DNA from: Enterococcus florum
GTDB lineage: Bacteria; Bacillota; Bacilli; Lactobacillales; Enterococcaceae
Assembly: GCF_004309355.1 (NCBI RefSeq)
Contig: NZ_BJCC01000004.1
Location: 1 to 64,000 of the forward strand
Reading direction: 5' to 3'
DNA: 64,000 nucleotides
The translations under genes and the position numbers were made by a program. Shown here in pieces: positions 53,853 to 60,790 of this stretch (positions within the stretch are counted from its first letter, which is position 1; the number at the start of each line of letters is the position of its first letter). The notes beneath the pieces were generated by a model that was not told the origin of the DNA, did no database searches, and saw only the letters and a program-made list of their open reading frames with translations.

Positions 53853-54590
53853 ATGTTTGTATTCGGATTAATTCTCGAGGATTCGTTGCCTCGCAAAGGG
53901 TACCCATTTGAAGTTCCCGCCATTCAAGAATTGATAAAAAACGAGGGTCGACTAGCTTTCGATACACCCGTAACGTTTCTTTCGGGAGATAATGGAACTG
54001 GCAAGTCAACGATCTTAGAGGCGATTGCTGTTGCTTATGGAATCAACCCGGAAGGTGGAACACAAAATTTTAATTTTTCAACAGTGAACAGTCACTCAGA
54101 CCTTCATAAGTATGTTCGATTAATCAAAAAGGGCACTATCCCCAAAACAAAATTCTTTTTGCGTTCTGAGACCTATTACAATGTTGCCTCCGAATTAGAA
54201 GAGATAGCGGCAGATTTTCCAGAAGAGACTTACGCTTCTTATGGCGGCCGGTCGCTTCACACACGTTCTCACGGTGAGGGATTGTTTTCGATCATCGTTC
54301 ATCGCTTTGGCAGTCAGGGATTCTATTTGTTAGATGAGCCGGAGGCAGGATTGGCGACGAACCGACAATTCTCTTTGCTGCAGGAAATCCATAGACTCGT
54401 TAAAAATGGGTCACAGTTGATTATTGCGACCCATTCACCGATTTTGATGGCCTATCCGAATGCGAAAATCTACCAATTTTCACAAGAACGAATGCAAGAA
54501 GTTGCTTTAGAAGAGACAATCGCTTACCGAGAAACTAAACTTTTCTACGATGATCCTCAACGAATTCTACACTATTTATTATTAGAATAA
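53853..54590 (+). CDS. ABC/RecF-like AAA ATPase, single-domain
   Basis: 245 aa from ATG 53853. Walker A GDNGTGKST, a signature-like RSHGEGLF, Walker B FYLLDEPEAGL, and the switch His in IIATHSPILM. There is no membrane segment. This is the stand-alone AAA_15/AAA_21-type ATPase. The frame runs back past the -10 box, so the ATG at 53853 is preferred, although GGAG is 13 nt away, longer than usual. Such proteins occur both as housekeeping genes and in defence modules; nothing next to it supports a defence role. Confidence 0.85.
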   Translation: MFVFGLILEDSLPRKGYPFEVPAIQELIKNEGRLAFDTPVTFLSGDNGTGKSTILEAIAVAYGINPEGGTQNFNFSTVNSHSDLHKYVRLIKKGTIPKTKFFLRSETYYNVASELEEIAADFPEETYASYGGRSLHTRSHGEGLFSIIVHRFGSQGFYLLDEPEAGLATNRQFSLLQEIHRLVKNGSQLIIATHSPILMAYPNAKIYQFSQERMQEVALEETIAYRETKLFYDDPQRILHYLLLE

Positions 54591-54661
54591 GACAGAGCAT
54601 TTGCAGAAAAGTGGAATGATAAAGTATGGCGGCCTCCGTTTGTGAAAGAATGATCTATTAA

Positions 54662-54690
54662 TTGACATTCAGCTAAAGGATACGTATAAT
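54662..54690 (+). promoter_or_regulatory. Consensus sigma-A promoter
   Basis: TTGACA (54662-54667), 17 bp, TATAAT (54685-54690): a perfect consensus match. It implies strong constitutive expression of the gene at 54795, with about 100 nt of leader. Confidence 0.85.
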
Positions 54691-54794
54691 TCGTATATAG
54701 CTATTCGTGAATATTTTCACTAAATTTAAGTAAGGTTTAAAGTGATCTGTCACTTTTAATAGATCAATTAGAATAAAAAGGAGGAGGGAGAAAA

Positions 54795-55226
54795 ATGGAA
54801 ACGATCATGCTTGCAGCGGAAGAGATTTTTTTAGACACAACGGATCATGATCCGTGTATGACAGCAGACTGTCGAAAATTAATGGCGTATTCTAATCAAA
54901 GAAACTTGAAAACTGCTATCGTTGCCTTTAACGATTCAACTGTCTTCGATACCGATCAAGAAGAGATCCCTGTTTTTAAACTTAATGATGAAAAAGAACT
55001 GGAAGAGTTATTACGCCAACCTACCTTTGATCGGTCAACCAAATATTTCTTGGATCATTCACGGAAAAGATTGAAAAAAGCAGCGGAATACGGCTTTACC
55101 CCTGTTTTGATAGACCAAAATATCCATATCGAAAAGCCTGATTTTGAATGTCTGGCCTTTCATTCACTGTCCGACTTTCATCTTGCATTGATTCAAGAAA
55201 AATTTGAAAATCATCTTCGTGTTTAG
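54795..55226 (+). CDS. Hypothetical protein with a possible degenerate HAD fold
   Basis: 143 aa. AAAGGAGGAGGGAG before the ATG and a perfect promoter argue for a real, well-expressed gene. The segment KLMAYSNQRNLKTAIVAF, followed by RKRLKKAAEYGFTPVLID and a final LAFHSLSDFHLAL, resembles the C-terminal half of a HAD phosphatase, but the catalytic DxD of motif I is not seen (FLDTTDHD at the N-terminus is the nearest). Function unknown; no enzymatic role should be assumed. Confidence 0.75.
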   Translation: METIMLAAEEIFLDTTDHDPCMTADCRKLMAYSNQRNLKTAIVAFNDSTVFDTDQEEIPVFKLNDEKELEELLRQPTFDRSTKYFLDHSRKRLKKAAEYGFTPVLIDQNIHIEKPDFECLAFHSLSDFHLALIQEKFENHLRV

Positions 55227-55232
55227 AAGCGA

Positions 55233-55269
55233 AACAGCGGTTGGTTTCAATCTGAAATCAGCCGCTGTT
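55233..55269. terminator. Bidirectional terminator
   Basis: AACAGCGGTTGGTTTC / GAAATCAGCCGCTGTT hairpin between convergent genes, followed by CATTTTATT. Confidence 0.82.
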
Positions 55270-55276
55270 CATTTTA

Positions 55277-56137
55277 TTAAAGTGATTTGCATAGCTCAAT
55301 AAAAGTTTTACTAGCCAAAGAAAGCATCCGCTTATCCTTATAGGCCAATCCAATTGTTCGAACAGCAGGTACATCTAGTTTTCTAATTGATATCTTATAG
55401 GAGATACGTTGTAGTATCAAACGCGGGAGAATGCTGACGCCTAGATTTTTTTCGACCATAGCCATGATAGCATAATCGTCCCAGGTGGTGGCCTGAATGT
55501 TCAACGAGACATTCAGGTGTGTCAATAATTTTGTGACATCAGAATTTCCTTCTTTTTCTAATAGAATAAAAGGAAGCTTTTCTAAATCGTGAAAAGAAAT
55601 TTCTTTTTGCTTAGTCAAGGGATGTTCCCTAGGCAATGTAACCATCAGTTCATCTTCTTCGATAAACTGAACTTCTAACTCCGGCAGCGTTGGCAAACGT
55701 AAGAAACCAAAATCAACTCGTCCATTCATGATCCAAGTTTCAATCTCATCATAGTCACCCAAAAGCAGCTCAAACGTAATTTTGGGATGCTTCTTTTTGA
55801 ACTCACTTAAAAGATCGGGTAGCCGATGAGTAGCCATACTTGAAAATGTACCAATTCGAATCACGCCCGTTTGAATACCGCTTAATTCTTCTAAACGTCT
55901 TTGAACCGCTTCGTATTGCTGACAAAGCTGTTTCGCCAATGGGTAAATATTTAAGCCGTCAGAAGTTAAACGAAGACCGGCACGGTTGCGTTCTAACAAG
56001 ATGATCCCCCACTCATTTTCCAAATCATTGATCATGCGACTAATGGCGGATTGTGAATAGCTCATCACCTTTGCTGCTTTTGTAAAACTGCCCAATTCAA
56101 CTACTTTGACAAAGGAGATGTATTTTTGGATATTCAT
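55277..56137 (-). CDS. LysR-family transcriptional regulator
   Basis: 286 aa from the ATG at 56137. N-terminal HTH FVKVVELGSFTKAAKVMSYSQSAISRMI, then a substrate-binding domain (IRIGTFSSMATHRLPDLL). An upstream ATG at 56161 would add 8 residues; neither has a strong ribosome site, and MNIQKYISF is the usual LysR start. It diverges from the prolyl-tRNA editing gene at 56264, the standard LysR layout for regulating the neighbour. Confidence 0.9.
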   Translation of the reverse strand: MNIQKYISFVKVVELGSFTKAAKVMSYSQSAISRMINDLENEWGIILLERNRAGLRLTSDGLNIYPLAKQLCQQYEAVQRRLEELSGIQTGVIRIGTFSSMATHRLPDLLSEFKKKHPKITFELLLGDYDEIETWIMNGRVDFGFLRLPTLPELEVQFIEEDELMVTLPREHPLTKQKEISFHDLEKLPFILLEKEGNSDVTKLLTHLNVSLNIQATTWDDYAIMAMVEKNLGVSILPRLILQRISYKISIRKLDVPAVRTIGLAYKDKRMLSLASKTFIELCKSL

Positions 56138-56263
56138 ATCCAATTGAATCACTCTTTCCATCTGTTTTCATCATGTATAATATGATTATAATTCTTTTTT
56201 GTAATGAATAACCTTATGATATGCTAGTTTTGCAATGAATGCAATTAGAAAGTTGGAGAAAAC

Positions 56264-56800
56264 ATGATTACGGTGAGTGAGATCTATACCAGAAAACCTG
56301 AAAGAATAGAAACTTCCTTGCAGGAAAAAACATATCAAGCCCTGGAAAAGTTAAAAGTTCGATTTGAACGAGTATCAACAGATGAGGTAATTACAATGGA
56401 AGATTGCCAGCAAGTCAACGCTCGCTTGAAGATGAACATGGTAAAAACCTTGTTCTTATGCAATCGCCAGCAAACAAAGTTCTATCTTTTTGTAACAAGA
56501 GGAGATAAACCCTTTCGGTCAAAAGAGTTCAGTCAGTCATTGGGTATCGCCCGTGTGTCATTTGCCTCTAAAGAAGCAATGGCTAAAATGTTGGAGACCA
56601 AAATTGGTGCAGCGACTGTCTTCAGTGCGCTAATTGATGTTGAGAACAACATAGAGATCGTTTTCGATCAAGAGGTAGTTGATGATGAATGGTATGGCTG
56701 CAGTGATGGCACTACCACAGGATATTTAAAAATTGCAACGAAAGATATTATTGAGAAACTACTGCCTTATTCGAAGCATGAGTTGAAAATAATAGAGTAG
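56264..56800 (+). CDS. prdX: YbaK/ProX-type prolyl-tRNA editing protein
   Basis: 178 aa. Stand-alone trans-editing domain that removes mischarged amino acids (Ala or Cys) from tRNA-Pro. CNRQQTKFYLFVTRGDKPFRSKEFSQSLG, IGAATVFSALID and the late GCSDGTTTGYLKI match PrdX/ProXp-like proteins. TTGGAG before the ATG. Divergent from the LysR gene; 126 bp between starts. Confidence 0.9.
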   Translation: MITVSEIYTRKPERIETSLQEKTYQALEKLKVRFERVSTDEVITMEDCQQVNARLKMNMVKTLFLCNRQQTKFYLFVTRGDKPFRSKEFSQSLGIARVSFASKEAMAKMLETKIGAATVFSALIDVENNIEIVFDQEVVDDEWYGCSDGTTTGYLKIATKDIIEKLLPYSKHELKIIE

Positions 56801-56860
56801 ACTTGGACAGTTCATAAAGATATTTTTTGACAGAAAAAATGAGACTTCCCATGAAGTAAG

Positions 56861-56892
56861 AAAAAGGAGAACAGTAACGTTTTCCTTTTTTA
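56861..56892. terminator. Terminator-like hairpin
   Basis: AAAAAGGAGAAC / GTTTTCCTTTTT with a 6-nt loop. In position it corresponds to the terminator of intact xerS (58874-58909), so on the minus strand it may be the terminator of the xerS remnant. Confidence 0.7.
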
Positions 56893-56895
56893 GTT

Positions 56896-57056
56896 ACAAC
56901 GAGTTTAACACACCAAAGGGTTCATTATTTTCGATTGCGAACGCTGGTTACACAATTCTGTTCAAAATCGAGATCGTTTAAGTGAATGCTGGTAACAGAT
57001 TAATAGCCAATATCAGTGGTCGATCGTTAAGTCTCGTTCGCAATTACGACGAACAA
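56896..57056 (-). pseudogene. Remnant of an xerS-like tyrosine recombinase gene
   Basis: The minus strand matches intact xerS (58921-60018) in two blocks. One reads ENNEPFGVLNSL-stop against ENDETTDALNSL-stop. The other, about 120 bp, reads LNDLDFEQNCVTSVRNR against LNDINFEQNRVTVVRKG and includes a CGTCGTAATTGCGAACGAGA-like stretch. About 110 codons between them, carrying the catalytic HxxR, H and Tyr, are deleted, and the blocks are in different frames. Nothing functional can be made. The copy has the same orientation as intact xerS, 2-3 kb away. Confidence 0.8.
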
Positions 57057-57239
57057 CTGATAGAAAAAGAACATTTCATGATTAGCAGTACTTCTGACAA
57101 TGTGAGATGCTTTTTTTTGAGCTTGATAAATGCATGGAAATCCATTCAAAATGATGGGCCGTTTCAGACTATCCAAGTACTTGAACTGTATCATGACCAG
57201 CAACTAGTACGAGATTGTTTACTAGATATTGCTGGATGA
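56982..57239 (+). other. Open frame over the xerS remnant, probably not a real gene
   Basis: An 85-codon + strand frame begins inside the xerS remnant (GTG) and runs on to 57239. There is no ribosome site at the GTG or at the internal ATG at 57078. The last 50 codons (SLINAWKSIQNDGPFQTIQV, LELYHDQQLVRDCLLDIAG) look protein-like and may be the 3' end of an unrecognised gene. Confidence 0.25.
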
Positions 57240-57349
57240 GGACTATCGCAGGCAGGGATTGGAATTGTTAAACATGTGTCCGTATTACGTATGAAAACAA
57301 TAGTAAGCAACTGATTATCATTGCTGAAAACGGGTAAGGAGGATGAGAT

Positions 57350-57844
57350 ATGGCAGATTTAGATTTGAGGCCGTTGGAGGAGAAGGATGTGCCTCTAGTG
57401 GAAACATGGTTGCATAAGAATCATGTGAAAAGATGGTACGAAATACCTCATATGGGCATCACCATCGACGACTGGATGACTGAAATCAGTGAGCGTAATG
57501 AGGAATTCAGCTGGCTGACCTACCTGATTGCGACTTGGCAAGGACAGCCGATTGGGATGTGCCAATATTATCGGTGCTCGGACAGCGACGAAGAAGACTT
57601 TGGAACATTACCTCTGGCAGGTTCCTATGGCATTGACTATCTCATAGGGGAGGAAACCTATTTGGCCAAAGGATTTGGCAAGAAAGTCATCGACCAGCTG
57701 GTGATCAGAATTATGCAACTCCCAGATGCACAGAGAGTAACTGCAGACATAGGCCCCAACAACTTTGCGTCACGAAATGCGCTGTTATCTTGCGGGTTTA
57801 CGCTGTTGGATGCAGAGCGTGGCCGTTATGTATTTGCAAAGTAA
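57350..57844 (+). CDS. GNAT acetyltransferase, aminoglycoside 6'-N-acetyltransferase-like
   Basis: 164 aa. It opens LDLRPLEEKDVPLVETWLHKNHV, and the acetyl-CoA region is GIDYLIGEETYLAKGFGKKVID, followed by VTADIGPNNFASRNALLSCGF. This pattern resembles the AAC(6')-like GNAT branch (Acetyltransf_8), in which both resistance enzymes and ordinary acetyltransferases are found. Resistance cannot be claimed from sequence alone. TAAGGAGGATGAG precedes the ATG. It lies in a zone of decayed genes but is intact. Confidence 0.85.
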   Translation: MADLDLRPLEEKDVPLVETWLHKNHVKRWYEIPHMGITIDDWMTEISERNEEFSWLTYLIATWQGQPIGMCQYYRCSDSDEEDFGTLPLAGSYGIDYLIGEETYLAKGFGKKVIDQLVIRIMQLPDAQRVTADIGPNNFASRNALLSCGFTLLDAERGRYVFAK

Positions 57845-57951
57845 ATCTAATCCAGTGAAGAAGTTTCGAACAACTGGTGAGTTGAAATGGCTGACGCTGG
57901 GTTAAGTCGCTGGCTAATTTTAGAATGATAGATTCGGAGGATGATTGATTT

Positions 57952-58419
57952 ATGACAATACAGTTTGTATCAGTTAGTCAGGAAAATTATCTGGAGTGCA
58001 TCGACCTGAGTGTCGATGATACTCAAAATCGCTATATTGCACCTAATGTATTTTCATTAGTACAAGCCGCCTACGATCCAGAAATGTATCCTCTTGCTAT
58101 TTCCAACAATGAAACAAGGGTCGGCTTTATTCTCTTTCATCTCGACGAAGAACTTAGTGGGTGATCGATGAGCCGTTTTATGCTCGATAAAAAGTATCAA
58201 GAACGAGGACTTGGAAGACAGGCGCTCCATGCGTTCCTAAACTACTTTTTCCTTTCATATGATGTTTTGAGCCTTTATACCGGTGCGGAGATCGATAACG
58301 TGGTTGCCTTAAGACTTTATGAAAGTATGGGTTTTCAGCGTCAGGAAACTATTCAATATGATGCGGGTAGAGAGCATCATGTAGAAATACGTTTACTCTA
58401 TAATCGGGAAACAGGCTAA
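57952..58419 (+). pseudogene. GNAT acetyltransferase gene split by an in-frame TGA
   Basis: One continuous 155-codon frame with a single TGA at 58162-58164. Before it: MTIQFVSVSQENYLECIDLS ... FILFHLDEELSG. After it: SMSRFMLDKKYQERGLGRQALHAFL and VALRLYESMGFQRQE, the acetyl-CoA half. Related spermidine-acetyltransferase-like proteins usually have Trp here (W-S-M-S-R-F), so TGG to TGA is the likely change. GGAGGATG before the start. Translation could restart at the ATG at 58168, giving only half a domain. Probably inactive. Confidence 0.82.
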
Positions 58420-58870
58420 TGTAGGTGATATCAAATGTTGTTGAGAAAGAAGAAAGGCAACAAGCTGCCCATCAAAACGTGTTTGGCAGCAGGTTGTACG
58501 ACTGCACCAAAATAGCTGAAAAGAAGAGGAGACATTCAAATAAGGAAAAGACATATGCAAACTATGTTGCAGTAAGGAAATGAAATCGGGAAAATCGATG
58601 AGAGTTGCGAGTTTGCAATCACGATCTCCTCGCAGTGGTCTTGGTGGTTCTGAGCTCAACCTTGCCCCTTTTGTAGCGTTATTTCTGCGGCTTCTCTCGG
58701 TGGTGTCCATCCTCATCCATATTCTGGAACTGGGAAAAAAGAACAATGAACATTATTTGAACTGATCAGGCTTGTAGAAAGGCTGAAATTTATATAACAG
58801 TAGAGAAAGTGAATGGTGTGATTGGTAATGCTTTGTGGCATCAATTGTATAAGATTTACTGACGTATAAT
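58420..58870. other. Stretch without a supported gene
   Basis: A + strand frame at 58580-58765 (61 codons) has a hydrophobic stretch APFVALFLRLLSVVSILI near its end, but no ribosome site. A 117-codon minus-strand frame overlaps it. Composition around 58600-58720 is richer in G and C than the flanks. I see no RNA gene or mobile element. Confidence 0.4.
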
Positions 58871-58873
58871 ATA

Positions 58874-58909
58874 AAAAAACCTAAATCAAAAAGTGATTTA
58901 AGGTTTTTT
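58874..58909. terminator. Terminator of xerS
   Basis: AAAAAACCTAAATCA / TGATTTAAGGTTTTTT; on the minus strand the T run follows the stem, 12 bp after the xerS stop. Confidence 0.9.
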
Positions 58910-58920
58910 ACTTTTCATTT

Positions 58921-60018
58921 TTACAACGAATTTAACGCATCAGTCGTTTCATCATTTTCGATATGTGTGTATAAAGTCGTTGTCGTCGTAGAGCTATGGC
59001 CCAACTGTTGTGCGGTCAGTACTAAATTATTGGTTTGACGGTATAAGCGAGTTGCTAAGGTATGACGCAGTTTATGGGGTGTCACACGAATCTTGAACTG
59101 CGAAGAATATTTTTCAACCATTTTTTCGATTGCGGAGCCCGTGATTCGTTTGGCTTTGCCTTTACTGATAGAAAGGAAGAAGGCATGTTCATAGTTGTCC
59201 GGTTGGTAGCGACTTTCTCTGATTGCAGCGTAATTAGCCAAGTATTCCATCGCAAAAGCCGCGATCCGAACTGAATCTGTTTTGTTGCCTTTGCGAACGA
59301 CAGTCACACGATTTTGTTCAAAGTTGATATCGTTTAAGTTAATACTGACAACTTCCGACAAGCGTAGTCCCGAAGCCAACATCAGCGCATTGATCGCCAA
59401 GTCTCGCTCGCAATCACGACGGTAATATTTCATCGCTTGAGCGGATAAAGCTTCTGGGTAGGTATCACGAATGAATTCCAGGTAATTTTCCGTTTCATCA
59501 CCTAAGAATAATTTTTCCTCCAATAGATCTGCTCGGGACTGTAAGGTTTGCCGATCAGAAACATTCGCGATTTCCCGCATGATGTTGTGGGAAAGATAGG
59601 GGTTGTTTTGACTATTGTTAGAGCTTTCTGCCAAATACTTGAAAAGTACTTTCAAAGCGGTAATGTTTCGCTGAATCGTTACTTTTGACAGAGTAGCACT
59701 CGATTGTTTTTTTGATCCGTCTTGATTAATTCGCTTCGTGTTCTGTTTTTTTCTTCTTAATAGATAAGATTTGTATTGTGTAGCGGTTCGAAGCTGCAGC
59801 GCATCCAAAGAAGCGATGGAAAGTTCTTTAATAGACTTTTCTGGAACTTGCTTTTGTTCGATCAACCATTGAAAGAATTGATGGTAATTTCTTAGATACT
59901 CGAGAATCGTATTAGGGGAGTATTCGTCAGCAATTTTTATCTCAACAAATTCTTGAATAAAGAAGGGCATTTGTTCAAGAAGCTGATCGATTTTTTCATT
60001 GGCTTTTTCTTTAAGCAT
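58921..60018 (-). CDS. xerS: Tyrosine recombinase XerS
   Basis: 365 aa. Chromosome dimer resolution by site-specific recombination at a dif site, controlled by FtsK. N-terminal SAM-like core-binding domain up to about residue 175. The catalytic domain has Arg in SGLRLSEV, Lys in VVRKGNK, HKLRHT (about H315, R318), LGHSS (about H341) and Tyr350 in TLYTH. The length suits XerS, which is longer than XerC/D. GTG at 60024 is too close to AAGG, so ATG at 60018 is used. A strong promoter precedes it and a dif-like site lies about 540 bp upstream. A decayed partial copy is at 56896. Confidence 0.9.
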   Translation of the reverse strand: MLKEKANEKIDQLLEQMPFFIQEFVEIKIADEYSPNTILEYLRNYHQFFQWLIEQKQVPEKSIKELSIASLDALQLRTATQYKSYLLRRKKQNTKRINQDGSKKQSSATLSKVTIQRNITALKVLFKYLAESSNNSQNNPYLSHNIMREIANVSDRQTLQSRADLLEEKLFLGDETENYLEFIRDTYPEALSAQAMKYYRRDCERDLAINALMLASGLRLSEVVSINLNDINFEQNRVTVVRKGNKTDSVRIAAFAMEYLANYAAIRESRYQPDNYEHAFFLSISKGKAKRITGSAIEKMVEKYSSQFKIRVTPHKLRHTLATRLYRQTNNLVLTAQQLGHSSTTTTTLYTHIENDETTDALNSL

Positions 60019-60077
60019 AAACACACCTTCCTGTATAGACCTATTTTTGAAAAGAGGAGTTGGTTAACTCTATCATT

Positions 60078-60106
60078 AGTATAATTGGATTAGACCAATT
60101 TGTCAA
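60078..60106 (-). promoter_or_regulatory. Promoter of xerS
   Basis: On the minus strand TTGACA (60106-60101), 17 bp, TATACT (60083-60078). The spacer contains the palindrome ATTGG-TCTAAT-CCAAT, a possible regulator site. Confidence 0.8.
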
Positions 60107-60558
60107 TAGAGATGTAATTTTATTTTAGAAAAACTTGATTTTTAAAATAAAACGGGAGAGTGATAGCGTTATTTTATTTTCTAAAAAAACTTATCTTTTG
60201 TGAAAGTTGCACGTAAATATTTTATGTAAACAAATAAAGAATCTGAATTTGTTGAAATTAATAGATTTAAATGAATGAACCAGATACATCAAGTTGAAAC
60301 AAAAAAGTTTAATTGAGAGCAATGTTCATCCGAAATTTTATAAAACAGAAAAAATAAGTTCAGTGCCATAACCAGAAACGATTAATGGTTTAGCGTGATT
60401 GTTTAATGATTGACTGTAAATAAAAAGGAAGATGGTTCGAAAAAGCAAACGGTGTGTAAAAATCTACTAGCAAGGATCCATTTGTGTACAATGATGTTAG
60501 AATGGCTCATTTACCAATGTTTACACTATTTTGACTTTATCTGAATAATTCTTATGTT
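60107..60558. other. AT-rich intergenic region with a diverged direct repeat
   Basis: ATTTTATTTTAGAAAAACTT (from 60117) recurs as ATTTTATTTTCTAAAAAAAC (from 60171), 54 bp apart. No gene is visible. Together with the dif-like site to the right it forms the 0.77-kb intergenic space between xerS and the Mga-like gene. Confidence 0.5.
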
Positions 60559-60594
60559 CATCTTTCCGAAAAACGTACATTTTTTAGAAAGATG
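60559..60594. other. dif-like (difSL-type) XerS recombination site
   Basis: Arms TTTCCGAAAAA (60563-60573) and TTTTTTAGAAA (60580-60590) flank a 6-bp centre CGTACA. With the outer CATC/GATG the site is a palindrome with 13 of 15 pairs. Two 11-bp arms round a 6-bp centre is the form of Xer sites, and the arm TTTCCGAAAAA resembles streptococcal/lactococcal difSL as I recall it. It lies upstream of xerS, as difSL does in those genera. Confidence 0.75.
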
Positions 60595-60790
60595 ATTCAA
60601 TCAGCATAGGCCTTCATATTTTCCATCTGGCTTTATCACCTTATTTCTCAAATAAATCAGAGTTGCGGAGCAATTGCGTCCAACGGATTCAAAAAAATAT
60701 TTTCCTTTGCAACTAGCATATTTTAGTGGTTTTTGCTCAAAATTTCTGTAAAATAAAAGTAACAACAGTTTTTCTGGAAAGGAAATTCTT

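Noticed and set aside
53853-55226. ATPase plus HAD-like gene as a two-gene defence system
   Set aside because: The second gene has its own perfect promoter 70 bp after the ATPase, the spacer is 204 bp, and neither protein shows a nuclease or toxin domain.
17544-58164. Two in-frame TGA codons (17544, 58162) suggesting TGA recoding to Trp
   Set aside because: TGA ends many intact genes here (trpE, trpF, trpB, the acetyltransferase at 11219) and Trp is coded by TGG throughout. Independent nonsense mutations are simpler.
57952-58419. Split GNAT as two real short proteins
   Set aside because: The halves share one frame across a single TGA and together make exactly one GNAT domain; the second half has no ribosome site.
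58393-58746. A 117-codon minus-strand frame
   Set aside because: No ribosome site, odd composition, and it overlaps the 3' end of the GNAT gene; probably chance.
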